Origin: Adlercreutzia mucosicola DSM 19490
GTDB lineage: Bacteria > Actinomycetota > Coriobacteriia > Coriobacteriales > Eggerthellaceae
Direction: 5' to 3'
Assembly (NCBI RefSeq): GCF_000422625.1
Contig: NZ_AUGK01000014.1
Location: 1 to 64,000 of the forward strand
Length of the DNA: 64,000 nt
Below the pieces are notes generated by a model. The model saw only the letters and a list, made by a program, of their open reading frames with translations. It searched no databases and was not told the DNA's origin. The position numbers were made by a program, and so were the translations under genes. Position 1 is the first letter of the stretch, and every line of letters starts with the position of its first letter. Positions 32,326-39,345 of this stretch are shown here, one piece after another.

Positions 32326-33610
32326 CCTCTTCCTCCTTATTTGCGAACTTCTCGATCGCCTCGGCGACCATGCCCTCCAGTTCGATCTCGTCCGGCGAGG
32401 GGCGGTACCCGAGCGACCGCATGACGCACCCGAGGGCCAGCCAGCTCTCGGCGTTTTTGCTGGGGCGCGGCTCGCCGTCCACGTAGTCGGTCCACAGCGG
32501 GTCGCATCCCAGCGTGACGAAGGCGCGCACGATGTGCCCGGTCTCCACAAGCCGGTCGGCCATGCCCTGCTCATTGAGCCACTGTCCCGTGCCGTAGTCG
32601 TATGGGTTCGGCGACGTGCCGTAAACTTCGCGGTGGGCCTCCACGATGGGCATCATGTCGGTCCAGAAGTCCTCGCGCTCGACCATCTGGCGTTGCAGCC
32701 ACGCCGAGCGCGCGGCCAGGGCGTCGGCCATGAGCTTCTTCACCCGCTTGCTCTCGGCACGGCGCGCCGCCTTCTCCAGGTCATCGTCCGACTCCTCGGA
32801 TGCCGGTCCGTAGAAGCGCACCTCCGGGCCGCCCCAGCTCTCTACGCATATCCAGCCCACCGTGCCGTCCGGCTGCCCCGCGAACACCTCTGCCACGCGA
32901 TCGGCGTACGCGCAGGCGCGGTAGGAACGGCCCTCCCCGTTGGCCTCCTCGGCAGTATCGGCGAGCGGGACTCCGGCGGCTTTGCACGCCTCGCGCAGAG
33001 CGCCGACCTTCGCGGCCCTCTTGTTGGCCCCCTCGATCTCGCGGGCGACGGTGCGGAAGCCGCGCGACGAGTCGTCCTCGGGGGCGTCCAGCACCCTCTT
33101 GCGGTCGTCGGGGTCTTCGAACTCCTCGGCCGCCAGCAGGTGGTCGATGCTCAGCTGCTCGGTGCCCTCGCGGGCGACCTTGGCCACGCGGCGGGCGGTG
33201 CCGCGCTTGAGGCGCGCGGCCTTGTCCACCTCCTCGGGGGCCACGCCGACGGCGAGCATCTGCTGCACGCCGCGCGACAGCTCCGCGTCGGTCAGCCGCG
33301 CCTTGTCGTCGGTCGCCACCATGGCGGCCATGGCGTTGGCCTCGTCCATGGAGCACACGACGGCCGCGCAGGCGGACACCGCCTCGCGCTTGACCATGGC
33401 GCGCCAGCGGCGCTCTCCGTCCACGATGCGGTACATCTGGCCGCGCGCGCTCACGCCGTCGGGCACCACCGTGGGCGGGTTCACCGGCTCGAACGGGCGC
33501 ACCGCGTTCATCTCGAAGGTGTCGGCGAGCGCGTCTAGGTCGCCGAAGTCCTTCCTGGGGTTGTTGGGGTCCGGCCACATGTTGGCCAGGGGTATTACCT
33601 GGAGCTCCAT
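32318..33610 (-). CDS. ParB/Spo0J N-terminal domain protein
   Basis: 430 residues. The start has IPLANMWPDPNNPRKDF and then YRIVDGERRWRAM, the box I and box II (CTPase) motifs of ParB-family domains. A helix-turn-helix-like part (LSRGVQQMLAVGVAPEEVDKAARL) follows. The second half is phage-specific, ending in a charged tail. In phages such proteins serve as nucleases or regulators rather than partition factors; no parA is nearby. Confidence 0.83.
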   Translation of the reverse strand: MELQVIPLANMWPDPNNPRKDFGDLDALADTFEMNAVRPFEPVNPPTVVPDGVSARGQMYRIVDGERRWRAMVKREAVSACAAVVCSMDEANAMAAMVATDDKARLTDAELSRGVQQMLAVGVAPEEVDKAARLKRGTARRVAKVAREGTEQLSIDHLLAAEEFEDPDDRKRVLDAPEDDSSRGFRTVAREIEGANKRAAKVGALREACKAAGVPLADTAEEANGEGRSYRACAYADRVAEVFAGQPDGTVGWICVESWGGPEVRFYGPASEESDDDLEKAARRAESKRVKKLMADALAARSAWLQRQMVEREDFWTDMMPIVEAHREVYGTSPNPYDYGTGQWLNEQGMADRLVETGHIVRAFVTLGCDPLWTDYVDGEPRPSKNAESWLALGCVMRSLGYRPSPDEIELEGMVAEAIEKFANKEEEDE

Positions 33611-33997
33611 CTACTCCTCCTTGCTCGGTATCTCGTCGGTCACGGTCACGATGGCCCCCGGCGCCACGGCGTCGAAGTGCAGCCAGTGCTGGATGCCCAC
33701 CACGCAGTCGGGGCCGTCGTCGGGCAGCACGCCGGCGGCCACCAGGCCGTCCAGCACCCACTTCTGGCCGGAGCCCGCCACGTTGTCCAGGTCGCGGCGC
33801 TTGTTCGGCTCGTACCAGTCGAAGATGACGACCACGGGCCCCTCGAAGCGCGGCATCATCTGGAGCCGCGCCAGGGACGCCACCCGGCGCTTCGCGGCGC
33901 GGGCCATGTCGTTGCCGGCGTGGGGGCTGCGCTGGATCGCGTCGCGCCAGTCGTTGAGCCCCTTCATGGTGCCGTCGATGACCAGGGTCGCGATCAT
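33611..33997 (-). CDS. RusA-family Holliday junction resolvase
   Basis: 128 residues from the ATG at 33997. The RRDLDNVAGSGQKWVLDGL segment with its DLDN acidic core, followed by GVLPDDGPDCVVG, is the RusA signature with the catalytic Asp residues. It resolves branched DNA during replication or packaging. It overlaps the next upstream gene by four bases. Confidence 0.9.
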   Translation of the reverse strand: MIATLVIDGTMKGLNDWRDAIQRSPHAGNDMARAAKRRVASLARLQMMPRFEGPVVVIFDWYEPNKRRDLDNVAGSGQKWVLDGLVAAGVLPDDGPDCVVGIQHWLHFDAVAPGAIVTVTDEIPSKEE

Positions 33998-34179
33998 GGG
34001 AGCACCACCGCCTGGTAGACCAGCCCGCACAGCGCGGGCAGGCCCAGGAACGCGGCCGCGAGGGCGGAGCCCAGGGCCGCGTCTGCTACAATCTTGTCGG
34101 CCGCTTCGCGGTCCGACACTGTGGGGCGCGGCAGTCCGGCAAGACATTCGAGCCGCGCCTCCTTCCTCGTTCTGGGCAT
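33994..34179 (-). CDS. Small single-pass membrane protein
   Basis: 61 residues. A basic N-terminal half (MPRTRKEARLECL) is followed by a hydrophobic segment over about residues 33 to 58 (ALGSALAAAFLGLPALCGLVY). A GAGGCACCCTG site precedes the ATG at 34179, which shares one base with the upstream stop. Function unknown. Confidence 0.6.
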   Translation of the reverse strand: MPRTRKEARLECLAGLPRPTVSDREAADKIVADAALGSALAAAFLGLPALCGLVYQAVVLP

Positions 34180-34376
34180 CAGGGTGCCTCCTTCCCTATC
34201 GCGTAGTCCGCTATCGCGGCCACGCGTATCAGCTTCTTCTTCCCCGACGGTATGTAGGGGATGTGGTCGATCGGGGAGTTCGCCCACTCCCTCATCATGT
34301 GCTCGGACACGCCCGCGATGCGGGCGGCCTCCTCGATGCTCACATAGAGCGCCGGCGACCGGGTGACCGCCTTCAC
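34179..34376 (-). CDS. Excisionase/HTH_17-like DNA-binding protein
   Basis: 65 residues from a GTG at 34376. YVSIEEAARIAGVSEHMMREW is a winged helix-turn-helix of the excisionase-type (HTH_17) family, with a basic wing PSGKKKLIRV. It may be the phage Xis or an early regulator; its distance from the integrase leaves both open. Confidence 0.72.
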   Translation of the reverse strand: MKAVTRSPALYVSIEEAARIAGVSEHMMREWANSPIDHIPYIPSGKKKLIRVAAIADYAIGKEAP

Positions 34377-34378
34377 GG

Positions 34379-34954
34379 CTACTCGCCGCCCTCGATGACG
34401 GCCAGCGCGTCGGCCAGGGCGTTGGCGCGGACGCCGTTGCCGCTCTCGCGGGCGGCGTCGCGCATCTTGCGGATGAGCGCCAGGGCCCTCGGGGCGATGC
34501 GGGCCGCCGGCTCGCCCGCGGGCAGGCCGCGCGGCCCGTCCGCGGGCGGCTCCTCGGGAGCGCCCTCCCCCTCCTCGCGCCGCACGAAGCCCGCCGGCGC
34601 GTCCAGGGTCTCGGCGCAGTCCACCTCGCCGGCGGCGTGCAGGCGCCGCATCGACGGGAACACCTCGCAGAACAGCCACTCGCCAGCGGCCGTGCGCTCC
34701 TCGGCGTACCTCTTGGCGGGCGAGGCGACCACGCGCCACACGTCGGCCTCGCCGAGCGCCCGCATGGTCTGGGAGCCGAACTCGCCGCCCACGGGCACGT
34801 AGGTCGGGGGCTCGGCGCAGTAGTAGCGCATGGTGCCGTTGTTGGCGGTGTAGCCGCACAGGGCGGCCAGGTCGCGGAAGAGCACCATCGGCTCCCCCTC
34901 GACCATGACGGCGCGCACGCTGGCGCCGTCGCGCTTGAACGTCTTGATGTCCAT
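34379..34954 (-). CDS. BRO-N domain (antirepressor-type) protein
   Basis: 191 residues from the ATG at 34954. The first 110 residues show the BRO-N pattern: a FKRDGASVRAVMVEGEPMVL start, then FRDLAALCGY and a WLFCEVFPSMRRLHA end. The linker is acidic and Pro-rich, and the final 45 residues are helical. Such proteins act as antirepressors or early DNA-binding regulators. Its ATG lies just downstream of the tRNA-Arg gene in the same transcript. Confidence 0.82.
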   Translation of the reverse strand: MDIKTFKRDGASVRAVMVEGEPMVLFRDLAALCGYTANNGTMRYYCAEPPTYVPVGGEFGSQTMRALGEADVWRVVASPAKRYAEERTAAGEWLFCEVFPSMRRLHAAGEVDCAETLDAPAGFVRREEGEGAPEEPPADGPRGLPAGEPAARIAPRALALIRKMRDAARESGNGVRANALADALAVIEGGE

Positions 34955-34978
34955 AGGGTCTTTCCTTTCTCCTTGGAA

Positions 34979-35053
34979 TGGGGCCCCCGCCGGGAATCGA
35001 ACCCGGACGCCCGGCTTAGGAGGCCGGCGCTCTGTCCGTTGAGCCACGGGGGC
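34979..35053 (-). tRNA. tRNA-Arg(CCU), phage-borne
   Basis: A 7-bp acceptor stem (GCCCCCG/CGGGGGC), D-arm GCTC/GAGC, anticodon stem CCGGC/GCCGG with loop CTCCTAA (anticodon CCT, decoding AGG), and T-arm CCGGG-TTCGATT-CCCGG are all intact. A 3' C plus CCA is encoded (34982 to 34979). It sits in the prophage early operon. Confidence 0.92.
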
Positions 35054-35135
35054 GGTTCTCCTTCCGGGGTCGCTTTTCCGGCCAGCGTTCCCGGCAGTCG
35101 GCCATTCGGTTGTCAAGGTGCGGGGCCGCGGGCCC

Positions 35136-35354
35136 CTAGCGGGGCGGCACGCGCCCGGAGAGCTCGTCCAGGCCCATGCCGAAGAACTCGGCCAGCGTCA
35201 GCGCGTTCTCGAAGCTCATGCCGCTCTTGCCGCGCTCGTAGCCGGCCAGCGTGGTCTGCGCGATGCCGGTGGCCTCGGCCAGCTCGGCCTGCGTCAGCCC
35301 CCGGCGCGCCCGCTCCGCGCGGATCGTCGCCCCCACGTGGACTGCGTCCATCAT
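35136..35354 (-). CDS. Cro-like XRE-family regulator
   Basis: 72 residues. IRAERARRGLTQAELAEATGIAQTTLAGYERGKSG contains a complete XRE helix-turn-helix over about residues 10 to 45. The GGAGGTGAT site overlaps the end of the upstream small gene, and ATGATG starts overlap its TGA. In the early leftward operon it is likely to oppose the repressor encoded on the plus strand. Confidence 0.83.
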   Translation of the reverse strand: MMDAVHVGATIRAERARRGLTQAELAEATGIAQTTLAGYERGKSGMSFENALTLAEFFGMGLDELSGRVPPR

Positions 35355-35524
35355 TCGCCATCACCTCCCCTCCGCTTCTCCGCGAGCTTCCAGCCCACGC
35401 AGACGCCGCAGCACAGGAGACTCATCGCCATGAACGGCGTGGCCGCTATGGCGTTTCCCGTCGCCAATAAGGCGTACATGGCCGCTATGCTCGACCACCA
35501 GATGACCTGGAAAAGAACACCCAT
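35351..35524 (-). CDS. Small two-helix membrane protein
   Basis: 57 residues starting MGVLFQVIWWSSIAAM. Two hydrophobic segments (about 4 to 22 and 26 to 46) are joined by a short ATGN turn, and the tail is basic (KLAEKRRGG). It lies between two coupled early genes, and its stop overlaps the Cro-like start. Length and start agree with the operon spacing; function unknown. Confidence 0.62.
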   Translation of the reverse strand: MGVLFQVIWWSSIAAMYALLATGNAIAATPFMAMSLLCCGVCVGWKLAEKRRGGDGE

Positions 35525-35527
35525 CGC

Positions 35528-35809
35528 CTACTCCGCCTCCCCGCAGAACTCCGCCTCTAGCTCGGCCGCGATCTCGGCGGCAAGGGCCGCCGCCCCGTCC
35601 GCGGCGAAGTCGAGGCCCCGCTCCCAGGCGTACACCTCTCGGCCAACCTCGTCGCGGATGTGCAGCTTCGACACGTTGCCGCCCCCGGGGAATCGATCCG
35701 TGGGGATGCCGAAAACACTGGGCAGGTCGTACACCTTGGCGTCGAAGGCGTGGCCCTCGTCCGTGCTGCCGCTCACCCAGCCCATCGTGTCGCGTCTCCC
35801 GATCTCCAT
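35528..35809 (-). CDS. Small early phage protein (DUF7678-like pattern)
   Basis: 93 residues from an ATG at 35809, eight bases after AAGGAG. The order W-x-G...F.AKVYD...FGI...SKLHI...WERGLD resembles a small phage family with a GI..G.RISKL..RGWD layout, but I am not certain of the name. The C-terminus is an Ala/Glu helix. Function unknown. Confidence 0.6.
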   Translation of the reverse strand: MEIGRRDTMGWVSGSTDEGHAFDAKVYDLPSVFGIPTDRFPGGGNVSKLHIRDEVGREVYAWERGLDFAADGAAALAAEIAAELEAEFCGEAE

Positions 35810-35860
35810 GGCCCAGCTCCTTCCTAGTCGCGGAACCGGATACCCCGCGCTGCGGCGGCC

Positions 35861-35869
35861 TGGTAGAAT
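35861..35869 (+). promoter_or_regulatory. Extended -10 promoter for the small plus-strand gene
   Basis: TGG-TAGAAT (35861 to 35869) is an extended -10 box 25 bases before a plus-strand ATG with a strong ribosome site. No good -35 hexamer is seen. Confidence 0.45.
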
Positions 35870-35893
35870 CACCTCGGAAGGAGGTGATAGAAA

Positions 35894-36070
35894 ATGTCGG
35901 ACAAGTACTTGGACTACGCCATCCAACTCGCCGCCGGCGCGCTCGCCGGCGGGAAGGTCGATCGCCCCGAGGAGGCGGTGGACTTCGCCGAGGACTGTTA
36001 CAAGCACCTGGCGCGCCTCGGCGAGAGGTTGGAGGATCTGGAGCAGATGCACCGGGCCAACGGGATCTAG
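35894..36070 (+). CDS. Small plus-strand phage protein of unknown function
   Basis: 58 residues starting MSDKYLDYAIQL and ending MHRANGI. GGAAGGAGGTGAT before the ATG is a near-perfect ribosome site. It lies alone on the plus strand inside the leftward early operon, convergent with the gene at 36067 (stops overlap by four bases). A helical Ala/Glu-rich protein; it may be expressed in the lysogen. Confidence 0.6.
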   Translation: MSDKYLDYAIQLAAGALAGGKVDRPEEAVDFAEDCYKHLARLGERLEDLEQMHRANGI

Positions 36071-36255
36071 CTCCTCCACGCTCTCACCAGATCGGCCAGG
36101 GCGCTCACCATGCTCGCCCTGACCGCCTGGTACTTCTCCCTCTTCAGGGCCTCGGCAATAAGTTCGGCAGTCTGCACCGTCGCCTCGCAGAGGGCTTGGC
36201 GCACCGCCATCTCGTCTTGCGTGATCATCGCTTCTTCGCTTGCGTCTTTTTCCAT
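36067..36255 (-). CDS. First gene of the leftward early operon, small helical protein
   Basis: 62 residues from an ATG at 36255 with GGAAGGGAG upstream. It is all helical (AVRQALCEATVQTAELIAEAL) with no recognisable motif. It is the first gene after the early promoter at 36345 to 36372. Function unknown. Confidence 0.6.
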   Translation of the reverse strand: MEKDASEEAMITQDEMAVRQALCEATVQTAELIAEALKREKYQAVRASMVSALADLVRAWRS

Positions 36256-36322
36256 ATGCGGCTCCCTTCCGGTCGCCGCAGCGCGGGGTATTCGGTTCTC
36301 AAGGTGTCGTGTTTTTAATTCG

Positions 36323-36329
36323 TTCCGAA
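36323..36329. promoter_or_regulatory. Operator half-palindrome TTCCGAA
   Basis: One of three related sites in the switch region: TTCCGAA here, TTCTGAA at 36355 to 36361 inside the early promoter, and TTC-N5-GAA at 36404 to 36414 inside the repressor promoter. All are flanked by similar bases (GTTCCGAACT, ATTCTGAACT). Likely bound by the XRE repressor or the Cro-like protein. Confidence 0.5.
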
Positions 36330-36344
36330 CTAAAAACAAGGCAT

Positions 36345-36372
36345 ATATTAGTCATTCTGAACTACTTGTCAA
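36345..36372 (-). promoter_or_regulatory. Early leftward phage promoter
   Basis: TTGACA (36372 to 36367), 16 bases, TAATAT (36350 to 36345) on the minus strand. An operator-like TTCAGAA lies in the spacer. It should start the long early operon. Confidence 0.68.
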
Positions 36373-36391
36373 CGATTTTTTGAAAAATATC

Positions 36392-36420
36392 TTGCCTATT
36401 TTGTTCAGTGTGAATAAAAT
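36392..36420 (+). promoter_or_regulatory. Repressor promoter
   Basis: TTGCCT (36392 to 36397), 17 bases, TAAAAT (36415 to 36420). The third operator-like site lies in the spacer. It is divergent from the early promoter and 23 bases before the repressor ATG. Confidence 0.68.
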
Positions 36421-36442
36421 TTCGCTACGAAAGGAGGGAGGC

Positions 36443-36823
36443 ATGAAAACGCAGCTCCAACGAATTAGGAAAGAAAAAGGTTTCAAGAGCGCGAAGGCGT
36501 TTGCTGAACACATTGGAATGAGCAAGAACACCTACACCAACTACGAGCAAGGAACGAGGCCTCTAACCCTTGAACTAGCCTGGGAGTTCGCCGACGCGCT
36601 GGAGTGCACGCTGGACGAGCTGGCGGGCCGCGAGTGGCCAGCCCCCGTCTTCTCAGACCCCGGCCAGGCCGCCCTGAACGGATACTGGGAGTCGATGAAC
36701 GACGACGGCCGCGATGCCCTGGTGCACACGGCTAGGCTTATGAGCGGGTCTCCGGACACGCGTATCGAAAAAGATAGGCCCGCACATGATGGAGTACCGG
36801 CCGAGGTGGAGAGGAGCGCGTAG
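36443..36823 (+). CDS. XRE-family prophage repressor (CI-like)
   Basis: 126 residues. An XRE helix-turn-helix spans residues 5 to 58 (KSAKAFAEHIGMSKNTYTNYEQGTR). A short C-terminal region without a LexA-type peptidase follows, so it would not be cleaved by RecA. AAAGGAGGGAGG precedes the ATG. The first 150 bases are clearly more AT-rich than neighbouring genes. Adjacent operators suggest it keeps the early promoter off in the lysogen. Confidence 0.82.
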   Translation: MKTQLQRIRKEKGFKSAKAFAEHIGMSKNTYTNYEQGTRPLTLELAWEFADALECTLDELAGREWPAPVFSDPGQAALNGYWESMNDDGRDALVHTARLMSGSPDTRIEKDRPAHDGVPAEVERSA

Positions 36824-37909
36824 GTGAGAATGGAGGGAAAGAGGATCAGCTTTTGGGAGAGGGCGGCTGACTGCAAGCCCCTGATGGCCGTCGGCTCCGT
36901 GTGCAGCATCGTAGGCCTGCCGTTCTCCGCTCTCTCCTTGTCAGGCGTCCAGATGCCGGGGCTGCTCGATGCCGTCGGGCGAGCGTCGTTTGTCTGGCTG
37001 CCCATCCTCACGCTCGCCACAGGCTTCCTGATCGGCTGGAACTCGCGCAGGTACCAGATGGCCAAAGACAACATCACCGCCGAGCGCATCGCGGAGCTGA
37101 AAGCGGAGAACGAAGAACTGGCCGCCAGGAACAAGAGACTCGCCAAGCGGCCTTCGGGGGAGCAGTTCGATTTTCTCCAGGCGCGGCTTAAAAAGTACGA
37201 GGACAAAAGGAGAAGGATCGAGCGGACGATCGACGGAATGAGCCCGGCGTGCGCCGCGTTGCTGTCGCGGCTCTACGACGCGGGGGAGGCCATCGACCGC
37301 CGCGACCCCTGGGTTCCCCGCATAGACCATGCCGCCCCGTGTCTCATCGCCCGCGGGCTGGTCGTCGAGAGGGACGACAAGCTCGTCCTCGACGCCGATG
37401 CGGAGGAGTACATCAGGGACACGCCGGGCCTGGCGGAGAAGCTAGCCGAGACGGCCGTCGACTGCCTCAGCGAGGACATCGAGATGCAGAGCCTGTTCGG
37501 CGACATCGATGCGGAAAACGCCCTCAGGGAGCAGGCGTCGGCCGATATCGAGGCCCTGCGGTCGGAGCCCTACTGGCAGAAGGTCATGCTCGCGTGTCTG
37601 CGGGACAAGGGGAGGGTGCTGCTGTTCCACGACCCCGCCGTCTCGACCGACCAGCTGGGCACCTTCGCCGAGGGGCGCTCGGAGGCCATGGGGCGCCTCG
37701 TGACGCTCGTCACCGTGGGCGCGGCGGGCACGAGGGTGGAACTCTCGGACGAGGGGTCCTACGTCGTCGAAACGTGCCCCGAGCTGCTCCGGGACACCGA
37801 CTGGAGGACGTTCGCCCCCATAGACCGCGAGTTCGCGGACGACCCTGCCTGCAGCCCGTTCACCGTCACGTGCCAGGGCATGCAGTGGATGGTCAACGTG
37901 GATCTGTAG
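36824..37909 (+). CDS. Membrane-anchored coiled-coil protein of the lysogeny module
   Basis: 361 residues from a GTG one base after the repressor stop, with AGGAG before it. Two transmembrane helices (about 18 to 40 and 52 to 72) are followed by a coiled-coil (about 82 to 140) and a mixed globular domain with no recognised family (FHDPAVSTDQLGTF region). Co-expressed with the repressor in the lysogen, it is a candidate for superinfection exclusion or abortive infection. That role is inferred from position and build only. Confidence 0.72.
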   Translation: MRMEGKRISFWERAADCKPLMAVGSVCSIVGLPFSALSLSGVQMPGLLDAVGRASFVWLPILTLATGFLIGWNSRRYQMAKDNITAERIAELKAENEELAARNKRLAKRPSGEQFDFLQARLKKYEDKRRRIERTIDGMSPACAALLSRLYDAGEAIDRRDPWVPRIDHAAPCLIARGLVVERDDKLVLDADAEEYIRDTPGLAEKLAETAVDCLSEDIEMQSLFGDIDAENALREQASADIEALRSEPYWQKVMLACLRDKGRVLLFHDPAVSTDQLGTFAEGRSEAMGRLVTLVTVGAAGTRVELSDEGSYVVETCPELLRDTDWRTFAPIDREFADDPACSPFTVTCQGMQWMVNVDL

Positions 37910-38003
37910 CGAGAAAGAAGGCCCCGCCCGATCTTTGGCGAGACGGGGGCGGGGCCGCAAGGTGAATACCATCCGACAAGCGGAAGGCGGGGTGAATTGT
38001 ACC

Positions 38004-39104
38004 ATGACCGTGACCGAGCGGGCGCTGGCGGACGGCACGATCGTCTACGACGTGCGCGAGTACGTGGGCTTCACGCGCGAGGGGAAGCCGGACCGCACCT
38101 GCGTGACGTGCCGCACGCGCGCGGAGGCCAAGGTGGAGCAGGCCAAGCTGATAGCGATGCGCGACGGGATGCGCAACCGGTCGGGCCGCTGCACCTTCGG
38201 CCAGTACGTGGACCGCGTGTTCTGGCCCGCCTGCGCCGGCCTGGAGGCGTCCAGCCGCGCCACCTACGAGCGCGAGCTGCGGCTGCGGCTGATACCGGCC
38301 TTCGAGAACGTGGACATCCGCGACATAGACCGCCCGCGCATCCAGCGCATGGTGGACGGCTGCGCCACCGAGAGCGTGGCCCGCAAGGCCGTGGGGCTGC
38401 TGAAGACCGTCCTGAACGAGGCGAAGGGCGACGGCCTCATCCTGTCGAACCCCGCCGAGGCGCGGTTCCGGATGCCGCCGCCGGGCCGCAGGCGCGACAA
38501 CGGCGTCGTGATCACCACGTTCCAGGCCATGTCGCCGCTCCTCGCGGCCGTGGAGGACTACGGCGAGGACTCGGTCATGAAGGTGGCCTTCCTGGGCCTC
38601 CTGATGGGCCTCAGGCCCGAGGAGCGCTACGGCATGGACGACGCCGACGTTGACGCCGCCGCCGGCACGGTGCTGGTGCGCCAGGCGTACACGCCCTCCT
38701 CGGCGGCCGAGGGCGGCAACAACCTGAAGGGCACCAAGACCGAGCGGGGCACGCGCCTGCTGCCCATGACCGGCCCCCTCCTGCAGAGGCTGCCGCTGCT
38801 GGACCGCAACCCCGGCGGTCCCTTCGTCCTCGGGGCGGCGGGCGGCCGCATATCGCCGTCGACGGCGCAGCACCGGTGGGCCCGCTTCCTGCGCTGGTGC
38901 TCGGAAACCGGGCGGGACGTGCCGCCCGTCACCATCGAGAACATGCGCCACAGCTTCGCGACGAGCTATCTGCACGCCGGCGGCTCGGTGGCCGACCTGT
39001 CGGTGATCCTCGGCCACGCGGACATCAACACCACCCTGAGGCGCTACGTGAGGCCCGGAGGGGCCGACGTGGCCCGCGGCATGGGGGCCGTGCCCTCGAT
39101 CTGA
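38004..39104 (+). CDS. int: Tyrosine integrase
   Basis: 366 residues from the ATG at 38004; a longer TTG-started form is possible but has a poor ribosome site. Residues 1 to 55 form an arm-binding AP2-like part, then a SAM-like core domain. The catalytic domain has Arg204 (GLRPEE), Lys245 (KGTKT), Arg315 (NMRHSF), His338 (LGHADI) and Tyr348 (RRYV). The His usually three residues before Arg315 is a Glu (Glu312). It abuts arm-type repeats and ssrA, its likely attachment gene. Confidence 0.93.
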   Translation: MTVTERALADGTIVYDVREYVGFTREGKPDRTCVTCRTRAEAKVEQAKLIAMRDGMRNRSGRCTFGQYVDRVFWPACAGLEASSRATYERELRLRLIPAFENVDIRDIDRPRIQRMVDGCATESVARKAVGLLKTVLNEAKGDGLILSNPAEARFRMPPPGRRRDNGVVITTFQAMSPLLAAVEDYGEDSVMKVAFLGLLMGLRPEERYGMDDADVDAAAGTVLVRQAYTPSSAAEGGNNLKGTKTERGTRLLPMTGPLLQRLPLLDRNPGGPFVLGAAGGRISPSTAQHRWARFLRWCSETGRDVPPVTIENMRHSFATSYLHAGGSVADLSVILGHADINTTLRRYVRPGGADVARGMGAVPSI

Positions 39105-39163
39105 AGCACTCCCCCGCCGCCCTGTCAAGCGACGCGCCCTGGGTGTCCCGTTTTCGGTCAGAT

Positions 39164-39240
39164 TATTGGCTGTTTATTGGCTAAAGTTGTGAGAAGCTGC
39201 GAGAAATCCCAGGTCGTTTACAGCCAATAAATAGCCAATT
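39164..39240. repeat. Integrase arm-type binding repeats
   Basis: TATTGGCT occurs at 39164 to 39171 and 39175 to 39182. Its complement occurs at 39222 to 39229 and, with one change, 39233 to 39240. Two pairs, each 11 bases apart (one helical turn), face each other across 39 bases. They lie between int and the ssrA 3' end, where arm sites of the attachment region belong. Confidence 0.65.
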
Positions 39241-39270
39241 TCACAATTCCTACATATTTCAAAAACGAAG

Positions 39271-39311
39271 AAAAAGCCCCTCTGACCAGGCAGGTTTCCG
39301 GTCAGAGGGGC
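39271..39311 (-). terminator. ssrA terminator
   Basis: Arms GCCCCTCTGACC (39276 to 39287) and GGTCAGAGGGGC (39300 to 39311) form a 12-bp stem followed on the minus strand by TTTTT. On the plus strand it ends CGATTTT and may also stop int transcripts. Confidence 0.88.
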
Positions 39312-39321
39312 CGATTTTCGT

Positions 39322-39345
39322 TGGTGGAGCCGCGGAGAATCGAAC
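39322..39345. other. Inferred attachment core in the 3' end of ssrA
   Basis: The T-arm and acceptor end of tmRNA next to int and its arm sites is the most likely crossover region, since integrases commonly use tmRNA 3' ends. The exact core cannot be fixed without the other prophage end, which is not in the window. Confidence 0.55.

Larger units (their letters stand above)
1..39321. mobile_element. Prophage (siphovirus, SPP1/HK97-like module order), left end outside window
   Basis: A continuous set of phage genes runs from a DNA methyltransferase at the left edge through lysis, tail, head, packaging, replication and lysogeny genes to a tyrosine integrase. It ends against the 3' end of ssrA. 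Nearly all lytic genes are on the minus strand with ATGA or GTGA overlaps; repressor, membrane protein and integrase are on the plus strand. Terminase, portal, capsid, tape measure, holin, endolysin and integrase all look intact, so the element could be inducible. The left attachment site is not in the window. Confidence 0.96.

Noticed and set aside
29257-32424. Plus-strand open frame of about 1055 codons over recombination genes
   Set aside because: Antisense to clear Sak4-like and SMC-like ATPases; Leu/His/Gly-rich with no domain.
32318-33610. ParB-domain gene considered as evidence of a plasmid-like partition system
   Set aside because: No ParA gene or parS-like sites are seen, and ParB-type proteins are common in phage early regions.
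34955-35116. Upstream extension of the BRO-N frame
   Set aside because: The extra peptide (PVAQRTERRPP) is a translated tRNA gene, the typical false extension over tRNA-Arg.
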